Below, piece by piece: positions 1-7,918 of a stretch of DNA of 50,618 bases. The number at the start of each line of letters is the position of its first letter. Positions within the stretch are counted from its first letter, which is position 1. The notes beneath the pieces were generated by a model. That model did not search any database and had not been told where the DNA came from. It saw only the letters and a list, made by a program, of their open reading frames with translations. Source of the DNA: Clostridia bacterium (GTDB lineage: Bacteria; Bacillota_A; Clostridia; Oscillospirales; CAG-272); NCBI GenBank assembly GCA_017468115.1, contig JAFUJS010000006.1, positions 1 to 50,618 on the forward strand. The letters run 5' to 3'. The translations under genes were made by a program, and so were the position numbers.

Positions 1-285
1 ATAGGTAAAACAAAGGATGTGTCTAACCTCATCATTCACAGTGACCAAGGCTTTCAATACACATCCTTTGAGTACAAAGCAGTATGCGAAGCTAACGGGA
101 TATCTATTTCAATGAGCCGAAAGGGTACTCCCATAGACGACTCCCCAATGGAGAGTTTTCATAGCATACTAAAAAAAGAAACTTTGTACAACAATTATAT
201 CACATCTTTTGAACAATATCTACTACTTGTTGAAGATTGGTTGATTTTTTACAATACTACAAGATTAAAAAACAGGAAAAGGTGA
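1..285 (+). pseudogene. IS3-family transposase (OrfB), C-terminal fragment
   Basis: The reading frame is open to the left edge, so the start is outside the window. The visible part is the end of a retroviral-type integrase core: HSDQG carries the second catalytic Asp, and MESFHS carries the catalytic Glu followed by the usual Lys/Glu-rich stretch. IS3-family OrfB proteins normally end with YN..R.....SP..YR; here the frame reaches YNTTRLK and stops after NRKR, so roughly the last 15-25 residues are missing. A hairpin (AACAGGAA/TTCCTGTT) overlaps the stop. I read this as a truncated, probably inactive copy. Its upstream part cannot be judged. Confidence 0.85.
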
Positions 286-348
286 TTTCCTCTTCCTGTT
301 TCTTGTCGTGCCTTTTTATTTTTTGTGAACTAAATGGGGTTCACTTCA
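1..348 (+). mobile_element. Right end of an IS3-family insertion sequence
   Basis: The transposase fragment is followed by a T-rich hairpin region and then GTGAAC-N8-GTTCAC at 325-344, ending TTCA at 348. IS3-family elements end in TG...CA with a terminal GTGAACCCC-type inverted repeat, so the element probably ends near 348. The left end is outside the window, so the matching repeat and target duplication cannot be checked. Confidence 0.55.
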
Positions 349-362
349 TTTGCTTCCTTTTT

Positions 363-1187
363 TTATTCGGTTACCTTATCAAGATATTCCATTACCTTTT
401 TTATGTAGTCCAGCTTATAGGAGCGGACCTCCAGGGGTATCCAGCTCTCACCGGGGATTTCAAGATTATAAAGTCCCTCGTAGCCCAGCGCCTTCATTTC
501 ACGGATTACAGCCACAAAGTCCACGTTGCCCTTTCCGTAGGGCATCATATGCTGGTCGGCTTGCCCCTCGTTATCGGCAAGGTGCAATGCCTTAATGTGC
601 TTGCCCCCACGTCTTATAAATGCCACCTGATCCTTATCGGTTATATTAAGGTGTCCTGTGTCCAGGCAAATGCCCAGATTTTCGCTGTTAAAATGCTCGA
701 TAAAGTACATAAGCCCCTCTATGTTGTTTACCGCCGGAGAGGAAATTAGATTTTCAAGGCAGATAACAAGGTCGGTGCCCTTTACGTGGTCCAAAAGGTC
801 CTTTATTGCTTTTATGTTTTCCTCTCTTGCAACCTCCACGGGCGCCTTCACTCCGTTTTCGTCGGCTATGGGGTCGCAATGCAAAACTGCGTTTTTAATA
901 CCTATGGCTTGGAACATATCAAGCTGTCTTTTAATGCGCTCCCTGTCTTCAGCCTTGCTGATTTTTGTGCCGTAAAAGAACAGATGTCCCTGCAAAAGCG
1001 TAATGCCCAGCTCCCTTGCAAAATTGCCAAACTCCGTGCCGATAGCCTTGGCATCTCCTCTTTCCAAAAGCGCCTCGGAATGCTCGCAGGAAAGCTCACA
1101 GTAATCGTAGCCGTGGCTCTTAAGCTGACGCAACGCATCCTCCGGGGTAAGGGTATAATAATAGCTTGACCAAACACTTGTTTTCAT
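363..1187 (-). CDS. Sugar phosphate isomerase/epimerase (AP endonuclease 2-like TIM barrel)
   Basis: The 274-residue protein has the layout of the xylose isomerase-like/AP endonuclease family 2 TIM barrel: an early ELSCEH strand, a metal-site CLDTGHLN, then LHLADN and a terminal YNLEIPGESW. Such proteins isomerise or epimerise sugars or inositols using a divalent metal; the substrate cannot be told from sequence. I start at the ATG at 1187 because GGAGG sits seven bases upstream; an in-frame ATG seven codons earlier overlaps that ribosome site. It is transcribed alone from a strong divergent promoter shared in the same gap with the CapA-like gene. Related genes in glycan clusters often work with Gfo/Idh oxidoreductases such as the one at 10.6 kb, but no direct link is visible. 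Confidence 0.85.
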   Translation of the reverse strand: MKTSVWSSYYYTLTPEDALRQLKSHGYDYCELSCEHSEALLERGDAKAIGTEFGNFARELGITLLQGHLFFYGTKISKAEDRERIKRQLDMFQAIGIKNAVLHCDPIADENGVKAPVEVAREENIKAIKDLLDHVKGTDLVICLENLISSPAVNNIEGLMYFIEHFNSENLGICLDTGHLNITDKDQVAFIRRGGKHIKALHLADNEGQADQHMMPYGKGNVDFVAVIREMKALGYEGLYNLEIPGESWIPLEVRSYKLDYIKKVMEYLDKVTE

Positions 1188-1219
1188 AAAGCTGCCTCCG
1201 TGTCGCATTTATTTTCTAA

Positions 1220-1248
1220 ATTATACCACATTAAAAAAAGCTATTCAA
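1220..1248 (-). promoter_or_regulatory. SigA-type promoter of the sugar isomerase gene
   Basis: Read on the minus strand: TTGAAT, 17-base spacer, TATAAT, with an upstream TGTGG extended -10 context. The start codon is about 33 bases downstream of the -10. Confidence 0.75.
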
Positions 1249-1273
1249 GAGGGAAGAAAGCACTCTTTTCTTA

Positions 1274-1302
1274 TTGAAATGCATTTTTATTTGTGGTAGA
1301 AT
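1274..1302 (+). promoter_or_regulatory. SigA-type promoter of the CapA-like gene
   Basis: TTGAAA, 17-base spacer, TAGAAT, followed after 34 bases by the GTG start of the CapA-like gene. It is divergent to the promoter at 1220-1248. Confidence 0.7.
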
Positions 1303-1336
1303 TTAGTTAAGGTAAGAAAATACAGGAGATACACAA

Positions 1337-2485
1337 GTGAAGCTTTTATTTACAGGCGATATTCACTTCAGAGGTCTTGAGCCTCTTGATATGCCAAAAT
1401 GCGAGAAAATAATAAAAGAGGTTAAGCCATATCTTGAAAAAGCCGACTTTAATGTGGTGAATCTGGAAACCCCTCTTGCAAATGAGGAAAAATACACCCC
1501 CATTTATAAAAGCGGACCAAACCTTATATCTCTTCCCGAGGATGTAATTTTTTTGAAGGCGCTTGGCGTGCACGTTGCAACCCTTGCCAACAACCACACA
1601 GGGGATTTCGGTCAGGGCGCAGTTAAAAATACCCTAGAGGTTCTTGACAAAAACAGCATTCTTTACTGCGGTGCGGGAAAGGACGTTAACCAGGCATATA
1701 ATGCCTGTCGCCTAAGAAAGGACGGCGTTAGTGCTTCTCTTATTTCCGTGTGCGAAAACGAGTTTGGCACCGCCACAGAGGACGCCTACGGCTCCGCAGG
1801 CTACAATGCAAGGCTTCTTTTGAACAAGATTAAGCAGGAAAAGAAGGAAAGCGACTATGTGGTTGTAATCTTCCACGGCGGAAACGAATACTACCCCTTG
1901 CCCTCTCCCGACACGCAGGACAGATACCGTCTGATTTGCGATATGGGTGCTGATGCCGTTGTGGCAGGGCACACCCATTGTCCTCAAGGCTACGAGGTAT
2001 ACGATGGCAAGCCTATCATATACAGCATGGGTAATTTCCTTTTCAACAGCGACCCCGACTGGGACGTGCTTGACTCCTGGTATTATGGCTATATGGTAGA
2101 GCTTGATGCAGATAAATCGGGCATTGGCTTTAGGCTCATTCCCTGCAAGCTGGACCGTGAAGAGGGAAAAATCCACGTCTTTGAGGGCGCTGACAGGGAC
2201 AAAATGCTTGAGTACATAGACTCCCTTTCCGAAATTATTAAGGACAGGGTCCTGCTTGATAATTATTTCAACGGCTGGGCATACCTTCACAGATGGGTAC
2301 CAAAGGAGCCTGACAGCTACGAGGATTTAAGGGACTATAACAGCGCAGAAAACTATAACGCACTTAGCTGTGAGGCGCACAACAGCCTTGCAAAAAGGGT
2401 TTTAAGGCTTTGCTTCCTTGACAGCATGGAAGAATCCAAGGAGTGGGCAGAGCGTATAGAGACGCTATCGAAAATGCCTCTATAA
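1337..2485 (+). CDS. CapA-family metallophosphatase-like protein
   Basis: This 382-residue protein has the CapA/PgsA-like calcineurin fold: TGDIHF at residues 6-11, NLETPL near 44, ANNHTGDFG near 84, HGGNEYY near 179 and GHTHCPQG near 210. These Asp/Asn/His clusters form the dinuclear metal site. Family members take part in poly-gamma-glutamate capsule export or are of unknown role in gut Clostridia. No signal peptide or membrane anchor is seen, unlike capsule CapA, so a cytoplasmic phosphatase or ligase-associated role is as likely. The start is a GTG with AGGAGA eight bases upstream. It is followed 14 bases later by the DUF6440 gene, probably in one operon through to the RHH gene. Confidence 0.8.
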   Translation: MKLLFTGDIHFRGLEPLDMPKCEKIIKEVKPYLEKADFNVVNLETPLANEEKYTPIYKSGPNLISLPEDVIFLKALGVHVATLANNHTGDFGQGAVKNTLEVLDKNSILYCGAGKDVNQAYNACRLRKDGVSASLISVCENEFGTATEDAYGSAGYNARLLLNKIKQEKKESDYVVVIFHGGNEYYPLPSPDTQDRYRLICDMGADAVVAGHTHCPQGYEVYDGKPIIYSMGNFLFNSDPDWDVLDSWYYGYMVELDADKSGIGFRLIPCKLDREEGKIHVFEGADRDKMLEYIDSLSEIIKDRVLLDNYFNGWAYLHRWVPKEPDSYEDLRDYNSAENYNALSCEAHNSLAKRVLRLCFLDSMEESKEWAERIETLSKMPL

Positions 2486-2499
2486 TTAGGAGAAGGACA

Positions 2500-2676
2500 A
2501 TGACAGAAAAGGAAAACAGATTTGAAAGAATTTACACCCAAGGCAGGGTTTCTATAACCGAGATTTGGGTTGACAAGGAAACAGGTGTTAACTACCTGTT
2601 CAAAAGAGATGGCTACGGTGGTGGTCTTACAGTCCTTTTGGACGAAAACGGCAAGCCTGTTGTAACCAAAAAATAA
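2500..2676 (+). CDS. DUF6440-like small protein
   Basis: A 58-residue protein starting MTEKENRF. It has the signature of a small family common in Clostridia: RFERIY near the N-terminus, then VDKETGVNYLF, GGLTVLLDENGKP and a basic tail. Function is unknown. I use the ATG at 2500 because AGGAGA lies just upstream and the longer frame runs back into the end of the CapA-like gene. It is cotranscribed between the CapA-like and TRIC-like genes. Confidence 0.75.
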   Translation: MTEKENRFERIYTQGRVSITEIWVDKETGVNYLFKRDGYGGGLTVLLDENGKPVVTKK

Positions 2677-2689
2677 TTCAGGGGGTTTT

Positions 2690-3379
2690 GTGGAAATCTT
2701 TTTAACAATAATTCAGTACGTGGGCGCAGTTTCCTTTACCATATCGGCAACCATTTATGCAATCCAAAAAAGAGCAGATATAATAGGCGCTCTTGTTTTC
2801 TCTCTGCTTACCTGCTTTGGCGGCGGAGCTATGCGTGACATTTCTCTTGGTCAGCTGCCGCTGATTCTGGTCAGCCGTGAGGTGCACTATCTTGCCCTTG
2901 TTTCAATAGGCGTTTGCCTTGTTTGCTACCATATGGGCTTTATAAAAAAGGTTGCCCGCTTTGCCGACAGACATCAGCATAGCTTTTTGATGGAATTTAC
3001 AGACTCGCTGGGTCTTGCCTCGTTCGTGGTAAGCGGTCTTGAGGTTGCTATCGAGCTTGGCAAAACCGACTTTGTAATTCTTGTCTTTGCAGGCTGTATA
3101 ACAGGCGTTGGCGGCGGTATCTTGCGTGATATTTGCTCGGCAGAAATACCCTCTGTTTTCAGAAAGCATATCTATTTAATTCCCGTAATTATCGCTTCGT
3201 CCATTTTCGCACTTGTCTACGACAAGCTACCCGAATTTGTCAGCCCGATTATAGTAATTGTTGTCATAATTGCAATAAGAATGCTGGCATTCAAGTTCAA
3301 ATGGAATTTGCCAATTCCAAAATCGGAGCCGTCGGAAGAGAAGGAAAGCGAAACAGAGCCCGAGCCGATACATAAATAA
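2690..3379 (+). CDS. TRIC-family (UPF0126) cation channel-like membrane protein
   Basis: The 229-residue protein consists of two repeats of about 90 residues, each with three hydrophobic helices and a glycine-rich kink followed by Arg-Asp: CFGGGAMRDI in the first and GVGGGILRDI in the second. This is the hallmark of the UPF0126/TRIC family, which forms trimeric K+-selective channels in characterised members. The seventh hydrophobic segment is followed by an acidic and basic cytoplasmic tail rich in Glu. The start is a GTG preceded by CAGGGGG. The physiological substrate here is unproven. Confidence 0.85.
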   Translation: MEIFLTIIQYVGAVSFTISATIYAIQKRADIIGALVFSLLTCFGGGAMRDISLGQLPLILVSREVHYLALVSIGVCLVCYHMGFIKKVARFADRHQHSFLMEFTDSLGLASFVVSGLEVAIELGKTDFVILVFAGCITGVGGGILRDICSAEIPSVFRKHIYLIPVIIASSIFALVYDKLPEFVSPIIVIVVIIAIRMLAFKFKWNLPIPKSEPSEEKESETEPEPIHK

Positions 3380-3398
3380 GGATTTATTTGAGGTTTTT

Positions 3399-3587
3399 AT
3401 GAGAAACAAAGAAAACAAGCATCTTGGAATAGAGATTGACAAAGAAACCCATTACAAGCTACACTACATATCAAAATATTATGGAAGAAGCGCAAACGGC
3501 GAAATTCTTTATCTTATAAGACAGGCAATCAAGGAATTTGAAAAAGCCGAGGGCGAAATTGAGCTTCCACCAAAAAGCGAAACCTAA
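3399..3587 (+). CDS. Arc/ribbon-helix-helix DNA-binding protein
   Basis: A 62-residue protein. LGIEIDKETHYKLHYIS matches a beta strand plus first helix, and GRSANGEILYLIRQAIKEFE the second helix of an Arc-type ribbon-helix-helix fold; the SANGEI motif is typical of Arc-like proteins. It probably binds DNA as a dimer of dimers. The acidic C-terminal tail has no recognised domain. GAGG lies upstream of the ATG. It is the last gene of the CapA-DUF6440-TRIC group and is followed by a terminator, so it may regulate its own operon. Confidence 0.8.
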   Translation: MRNKENKHLGIEIDKETHYKLHYISKYYGRSANGEILYLIRQAIKEFEKAEGEIELPPKSET

Positions 3588-3616
3588 AAGGGCAGAGAAA
3601 TCTGCCTTTTTATTTT
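3587..3616 (+). terminator. Rho-independent terminator after the RHH gene
   Basis: GGCAGA, a GAAA loop and TCTGCC form a stem, extended by A-U pairs into a run of T. It lies directly after the stop codon and just upstream of the promoter at 3619. Confidence 0.85.
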
Positions 3617-3618
3617 TC

Positions 3619-3647
3619 TTAACAAAGTAACATATTTAGTGTATAAT
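3619..3647 (+). promoter_or_regulatory. Strong SigA-type promoter of the candidate small RNA
   Basis: TTAACA, 17-base spacer, perfect TATAAT. The predicted start near 3654 coincides with the first bases of a closed RNA structure. No ribosome site or open frame follows before the T run at 3718. Confidence 0.75.
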
Positions 3648-3653
3648 GAACCT

Positions 3654-3724
3654 AAGGTAGTGATAGACTTTTTGTAAGTCCCGGCTGATGCTTTTTAAGT
3701 GTTTGGCACATCACTACTTTTTTA
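3654..3724 (+). ncRNA. Candidate 71-nt structured small RNA (three-way junction)
   Basis: The predicted transcript is enclosed by a perfect 8-bp stem, GTAGTGAT at 3657-3664 with ATCACTAC at 3710-3717, followed at once by six T, so the closing stem doubles as terminator. Inside lie two hairpins: GACTT/AAGTC at 3666-3680 with a 5-base loop, and an imperfect helix of about ten pairs, GCTGATGCTT at 3684-3693 with 3697-3707. There is no ribosome site or coding frame. The next gene has its own promoter, so this is an independent unit rather than a leader. I do not recognise it as a known RNA family. Confidence 0.55.
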
Positions 3725-3743
3725 TTTTTGGCGGCACAAAATA

Positions 3744-3772
3744 TTGAATTGATTTTTGCTTTATGGTATACT
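3744..3772 (+). promoter_or_regulatory. Promoter of the alpha-mannosidase operon
   Basis: TTGAAT, 17-base spacer, TATACT, 20 bases before the ATG of the mannosidase gene, leaving a very short leader. Confidence 0.7.
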
Positions 3773-3792
3773 GAAGCAAAGGCGGTGATTAT

Positions 3793-6225
3793 ATGGCACA
3801 GGACACAAAGAAAAGATTTCATTTGATATGCAATGCCCACATTGACCCTATTTGGCAATGGGACTGGCCCGAGGGGGTTAGCGCAACACTTTCCACCTTC
3901 TATTCGGCGGCTAGGCTATGTGAGGAATTTGATTATATTTTTTGCCACAATGAGGTAACTGTATATAAGTACATAGAGGAGTATGCTCCAGAGCTTTTTG
4001 AGAAAATCAAGGAGCTTGTAAAGGCAGGCAAGTGGCACATTATGGGCGGCTGGTACTTACAGCCCGACTGCAATATGATATCTGGGGAGAGTGCTGTGCG
4101 CCAAATCAGAGAGGGACAGCGCTATTTTAAGGAAAAATTTGGCGTTGTACCAAAGACAGCAGTAAACCTTGACCCCTTTGGGCATAGCGTTGGTCTTGTC
4201 CAAATTATAAAAAAGTGCGGACAGGACAGCTATCTGTTTATGCGCCCCTTTGCAAGCGAGCTTTCCCTGCCCTCTGACCAGTTTATTTGGCGTGGTCTTG
4301 ACGGTAGCGAAATAAAAGCGACAAGAATCACAGGTGGCTACGGCACGGCTCTTGGCAAGAGTGCCGAGGACCTTGTCCATAAAACAAAGTGGCAGCCCTT
4401 TAGCATAGGCACAGCCCTTTGGGGCGTTGGCAACCACGGTGGCGGCCCATCAAGGAAGGACCTTAAGGACATAAAAGACCAGCTCCTTTCAAGACAGGAC
4501 GCTGAATTCATACACTCCACCCCTGAAAAATTCTTTTCCGAGATAAATCCAACAGACGTTGTTGACACATCCTTGCACATTTCAATGCCCGGCTGTTACA
4601 CCTCAATGTATCGTGTAAAAAAGCTACACGCACAGCTGGAAAATGAGATTTCTATGGCAGAAAGGCTTGCCTCTGTTGCCTATATGACAGGGGCAGCTGA
4701 CTCTTACCCACAAAAGGAGCTGACAGTTGCCACAGAGGACCTACTTAATGCCCAGTTCCACGACGTGCTCCCCGGCACATCGGTGCAATGCGGAGAGGAT
4801 GCGGGTATCAGGTATCTGAACCATGGTATGCTTGAGGCAGAACGAGTTAAAATCAAGTCCTATTTTGCACTTTCAGCGACACAGGGTCCTGCAAAGGACG
4901 GAGAGCTGCCTGTAGTGGCATTTAACCCACACCCCTATGAAATTACCGACAATGTAGAGTGCGAGTTTTCGCTGGCTGACCAGAACTGGAGCGAGGAAAT
5001 AGCATCAAAAATAAGGGTGGTTGACGAAAGCGGACGCACGGTTCCATATCAGGTAATTAAGGAAGAAAGCAACCTTACCCTTGACTGGCGAAAGCGCATT
5101 ATCTTTGAGGCTAGCCTAAAGCCTATGGCGCTTGCCCGCTTTAGCGTTTATGTTGACTTTGAGCCTGCAAGGCGCAGGGAAATTGCCCCCTCATTTGTGT
5201 TTGATAATGGCAGAAAGCACGTGGAAATTGACAAAGCAACAGGTCTTCTTACCTCATATAAAATAGATGGTGTGGAGTATATTAAGCAGGGCTTTGGGCT
5301 GTACTCCTTTGAGGACAACGCTGACCCTTGGGCAATGGGCAAGGACCAGCTTTTAAGGCTTGGCACAAATCCGAAAAAATTTGCAATTTCAGACACTCCC
5401 TGCGGTGTTTTTAAGGGAATGAAAAGCGTTCAGGTAATTGAGGACGGAGATATTTACCTTGGCATTGAGGCGTTTTTCGAGCAGGACAGCACCCGTGCAA
5501 AAATCCTTTATAGGATATACAAAAACACCGACGACGTAGATATTGATATAACCCTGTTTATGGGAGATATTGATAAAATAATCAAGCTTGGCTTGCCCCT
5601 TGCTCCGGAGGGCTCCCTCATAGGTCAAGCCCCCTTTGGCACAGACACCCTATTTATGGACGGAAGGGAAAACGTTGCCCACCGCTTTGTGGCACTTGAC
5701 ACGGGCAAGGGCTGTGTGGCTCTTCTTAACAAGGGCGTTTACGGCAGCCACTACGAGGACGGCACACTTTATATGTCCCTGTGCCGTGGAGTAACCTACT
5801 GCGCCCACCCAATAGGTCAAAGACAGCTGATACCTACCGACAGGTTTACAAAAAAGATTGACCAAGGGGAAAATAGCTATTCCTTCAGGCTGACTACCGC
5901 CAGCCGAGATTGCCTTGAGCGCAGGGCAGAGGAATTTGTTTGCCGTCCATGTGCGCTTAACATTTTCCCAATTCCAAATAAGACCCAAAAATGCGCCCCC
6001 TTGGAAATTTCCATAGGCGGCGACACAATAGCTATGCCAACAGTAAAAAAAGCATACGACAGCGATGCTGTAATATTCAGGCTTCTTAATAACTCGCCAA
6101 GCTGTAAAAAATCCTACCTTCAGGTAAATGGCGCAAGGCTTGACCTTGATTTTGGCAGGTACGAGGTCAAAACATTGCTTTACGAAAACGGCAAGCTACG
6201 TGAGTCCTACGAGCTACTGATTTAA
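3793..6225 (+). CDS. Alpha-mannosidase, glycoside hydrolase family 38
   Basis: An 810-residue GH38 enzyme that removes alpha-linked mannose from glycans. Visible family features are the zinc ligands His16 and Asp18 in NAHIDPIW, the nucleophile Asp127 in NLDPFGHS, and the zinc-binding His in AQFHDVLPGTS near residue 320. The middle and C-terminal parts have the beta-sandwich pattern of the family (ALARFSVYV, IRLL-like strands). Length is normal for bacterial GH38. There is no signal peptide, so it acts in the cytoplasm on imported oligosaccharides. It has its own promoter, a weak GGCGGTG ribosome site, and a downstream partner 16 bases away encoding an EEP hydrolase. Confidence 0.92.
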   Translation: MAQDTKKRFHLICNAHIDPIWQWDWPEGVSATLSTFYSAARLCEEFDYIFCHNEVTVYKYIEEYAPELFEKIKELVKAGKWHIMGGWYLQPDCNMISGESAVRQIREGQRYFKEKFGVVPKTAVNLDPFGHSVGLVQIIKKCGQDSYLFMRPFASELSLPSDQFIWRGLDGSEIKATRITGGYGTALGKSAEDLVHKTKWQPFSIGTALWGVGNHGGGPSRKDLKDIKDQLLSRQDAEFIHSTPEKFFSEINPTDVVDTSLHISMPGCYTSMYRVKKLHAQLENEISMAERLASVAYMTGAADSYPQKELTVATEDLLNAQFHDVLPGTSVQCGEDAGIRYLNHGMLEAERVKIKSYFALSATQGPAKDGELPVVAFNPHPYEITDNVECEFSLADQNWSEEIASKIRVVDESGRTVPYQVIKEESNLTLDWRKRIIFEASLKPMALARFSVYVDFEPARRREIAPSFVFDNGRKHVEIDKATGLLTSYKIDGVEYIKQGFGLYSFEDNADPWAMGKDQLLRLGTNPKKFAISDTPCGVFKGMKSVQVIEDGDIYLGIEAFFEQDSTRAKILYRIYKNTDDVDIDITLFMGDIDKIIKLGLPLAPEGSLIGQAPFGTDTLFMDGRENVAHRFVALDTGKGCVALLNKGVYGSHYEDGTLYMSLCRGVTYCAHPIGQRQLIPTDRFTKKIDQGENSYSFRLTTASRDCLERRAEEFVCRPCALNIFPIPNKTQKCAPLEISIGGDTIAMPTVKKAYDSDAVIFRLLNNSPSCKKSYLQVNGARLDLDFGRYEVKTLLYENGKLRESYELLI

Positions 6226-6241
6226 GAAAAGGAGAACAAAT

Positions 6242-6988
6242 ATGGAGCTTAAGCTAATCAGCTTTAATATAAGATGCTGCGACGACAAGGATGGCAACTC
6301 TATCAAGGAGCGCGCGCCAAGGCTTGCCGCAGTAACAGAAAAATACGATGCCGATATTATCGGCTTTCAGGAATTTACCGTGCCTTGGGAGGAGCAGATT
6401 GCAAAATTCTACCCCGATTACGAAATGTTTTTGAAATATCGCTCGGTAAATGAGCTTGAGGCGGCGCCAATCCTTTGGAAAAAGGGTGCCTTTGAGCTAA
6501 TCGACACAGGCTACTTCTGGCTGTCCGACACCCCCGAGGTGGAATCCCGTGGCTGGGACCAGCTGTATAACTGCTGGCGTATGTGCCAGTACGTAACCCT
6601 TAAGCACATAAAAAGCGGCAAGGTCTTTACCCATATGAACACCCACTACGGCTTTGGCGACAAGGGTCAGGTTGACAGCTCCAAGCTAATTTATGAGTAC
6701 AGCAAGAAAATTTCAACCTATCCAACCTTTATAACAGGCGACTTTAATATGCGCCCCGATAGCCTTGGCTATGGCGAGATGGTAAAGCACTTTACCGACG
6801 TAAACTCCGTTACCATAAACGACAGAAGGACCACCTACCACGGCTACGGAAAAGCCGATAACGAGCATATTGACTACTGCTTTATAGACGAAAAAATAAA
6901 GCCGATAAGTCTAAAAATCATTGACGAGCTGGTTGATGGCAAATACCCATCCGACCACTACGGACTATTTGTAGAGCTGGAAATTTAA
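6242..6988 (+). CDS. Endonuclease/exonuclease/phosphatase family protein
   Basis: A 248-residue EEP-fold hydrolase with the full active-site set in order: SFNIR, GFQEF, HMNTHYG, TGDFNM, EHIDYCF and the terminal SDHYGLFVEL. These supply the metal ligand Glu, the Asp-Asn pair and the two catalytic His. Bacterial stand-alone members near glycosidases are usually annotated as phosphodiesterases or sugar-phosphate phosphatases; the substrate is not known. AAAGGAG precedes the ATG. Cotranscription with the GH38 gene suggests a role in processing the same glycan, for example removing a phosphoester, but this is inference. Confidence 0.88.
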   Translation: MELKLISFNIRCCDDKDGNSIKERAPRLAAVTEKYDADIIGFQEFTVPWEEQIAKFYPDYEMFLKYRSVNELEAAPILWKKGAFELIDTGYFWLSDTPEVESRGWDQLYNCWRMCQYVTLKHIKSGKVFTHMNTHYGFGDKGQVDSSKLIYEYSKKISTYPTFITGDFNMRPDSLGYGEMVKHFTDVNSVTINDRRTTYHGYGKADNEHIDYCFIDEKIKPISLKIIDELVDGKYPSDHYGLFVELEI

Positions 6989-6990
6989 CG

Positions 6991-7018
6991 AAAAAAGGGC
7001 ACTTTCGTGCCCTTTTTA
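6991..7018 (+). terminator. Terminator after the GH38-EEP operon
   Basis: GGGCAC, TTTC loop, GTGCCC, followed by TTTTT, beginning a few bases after the EEP stop codon. A preceding A run makes it potentially active for the opposite strand too. Confidence 0.88.
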
Positions 7019-7444
7019 TTAATACATGCTCACTGCGATGAGAATGCCAGTCATTATTATACAAATTCCTATTGCGGCAATCGGAACACGTGCCAGCTTT
7101 CGTGCTAGCTCATATTGTCTGTCCGTTTCCTCAATCATATACCTTTCCTCAGGCGAAACATTTTTAATGTTATAAATTGATATATTAGAGCATCGTGTCC
7201 ATACGCCTATTGAAAAGAATATTCCTATTCCAAAGCACAATATCGCTGCCCAAACACCAAGAACCTTTGTTCCCCTTGCTCTGTCGTATTCTGCTTTGAT
7301 TTTCGAATAATTATCACTCATCCCTCTTGTTGTTGTGTATACAGGTGCGGCACCGGCTACACCACCATTTACCGCCGCTCCACAGCTACTGCAAAATGCT
7401 GCCCCTGTGTTTAATTCTTTTCCACAATTAGAACAAAAAGCCAT
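7019..7444 (-). CDS. Zinc-ribbon membrane protein
   Basis: A 141-residue protein opening with a zinc ribbon: CSNCG at residues 4-8 and CSSCG at 18-22 supply four Cys ligands. A Gly/Ala/Thr-rich linker follows, then a charged stretch (YSKIKAEYDRARG) and two hydrophobic helices around 61-85 and 117-139. The ribbon is predicted cytoplasmic. It is one of at least four such proteins in the window; their function is unknown. AGGGGAGA precedes the ATG. It lies 18 bases downstream of another small membrane protein gene and shares its promoter. Confidence 0.8.
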   Translation of the reverse strand: MAFCSNCGKELNTGAAFCSSCGAAVNGGVAGAAPVYTTTRGMSDNYSKIKAEYDRARGTKVLGVWAAILCFGIGIFFSIGVWTRCSNISIYNIKNVSPEERYMIEETDRQYELARKLARVPIAAIGICIIMTGILIAVSMY

Positions 7445-7462
7445 TCTTTATCTCCCCTTTTA

Positions 7463-7786
7463 TTATTTGTCTTTCTTTTCTGTGTTAACTGCGATTCTGC
7501 CAACTGCATAAAGGTTGATACCAGAAAAGTACAAGCCAACGCCTATCAAACAGACTACCAATGAAAGATACGAAATAGCCGTAAAGGGGATAATGTAAGT
7601 GTCCGAATCAAATATCAGAAGCTCGCCAATCTCGCAGCCCTCACAAGCAGCAAGGATCAAAGCAACTACGAAAAATGTTACAAAGCACAGAGCTGCAATA
7701 AGCATAACCCACTTACTGATTTTGTAAAGCTTTTGACCCAAGCCTTCAACCTTTTCAGAGGTAATAGGTGTTTTTAAGAATTTCAT
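7463..7786 (-). CDS. Small membrane protein, two to three helices
   Basis: A 107-residue protein starting MKFLKTPITSE. I choose the ATG at 7786 because AAGGAGAA sits seven bases upstream; an ATG 13 codons earlier has no ribosome site. Hydrophobic segments are VMLIAALCFVTFFVVALILA, a second one beginning near TAISYLSLVVCLIGVGLYF, and a short amphipathic end. I do not recognise a family. It is the first gene of a two-gene operon with the zinc-ribbon protein and is driven by a promoter overlapped by short inverted repeats next to a divergent XRE regulator. Confidence 0.65.
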   Translation of the reverse strand: MKFLKTPITSEKVEGLGQKLYKISKWVMLIAALCFVTFFVVALILAACEGCEIGELLIFDSDTYIIPFTAISYLSLVVCLIGVGLYFSGINLYAVGRIAVNTEKKDK

Positions 7787-7815
7787 AAGTTTCTCCTTTA
7801 TTTTTTGATATTTAC

Positions 7816-7844
7816 ATTTTATCATAGACTTCTTTTCTTGTCAA
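7816..7844 (-). promoter_or_regulatory. SigA promoter of the membrane/zinc-ribbon operon
   Basis: On the minus strand: TTGACA, 17-base spacer, TAAAAT. Its -35 overlaps the inverted repeat AACTC-N4-GAGTT at 7843-7856. Confidence 0.75.
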
Positions 7845-7880
7845 CTCTTTTGAGTTAACTATTTTAACCCAAAATGGTTA
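7843..7880. promoter_or_regulatory. Candidate operator cluster for the divergent XRE regulator
   Basis: AACTC-N4-GAGTT at 7843-7856 overlaps GTTAAC at 7854-7859 and is followed by TTAACC at 7864-7869 and GGTTAG at 7875-7880. These related half-sites lie between the minus promoter and the XRE gene. A weak plus-strand promoter (TTAACT, 18 bases, TAGAAT at 7879-7884) runs through them. Binding by the adjacent XRE protein is inferred from position only. Confidence 0.4.
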
Positions 7881-7918
7881 GAATAAGGTTGTAAGAAACG
7901 ACCAAAGAGGTGTTGAAA

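Noticed and set aside
237..749. Open frame over the sugar isomerase gene
   Set aside because: It is antisense to a clearly conserved TIM-barrel protein and starts inside the IS remnant.
3683..3707. CTGATG core resembling a hammerhead ribozyme in the small RNA
   Set aside because: The second conserved block (GAAA) and the cleavage-site arrangement are missing, and the sequence is fully explained as a helix.
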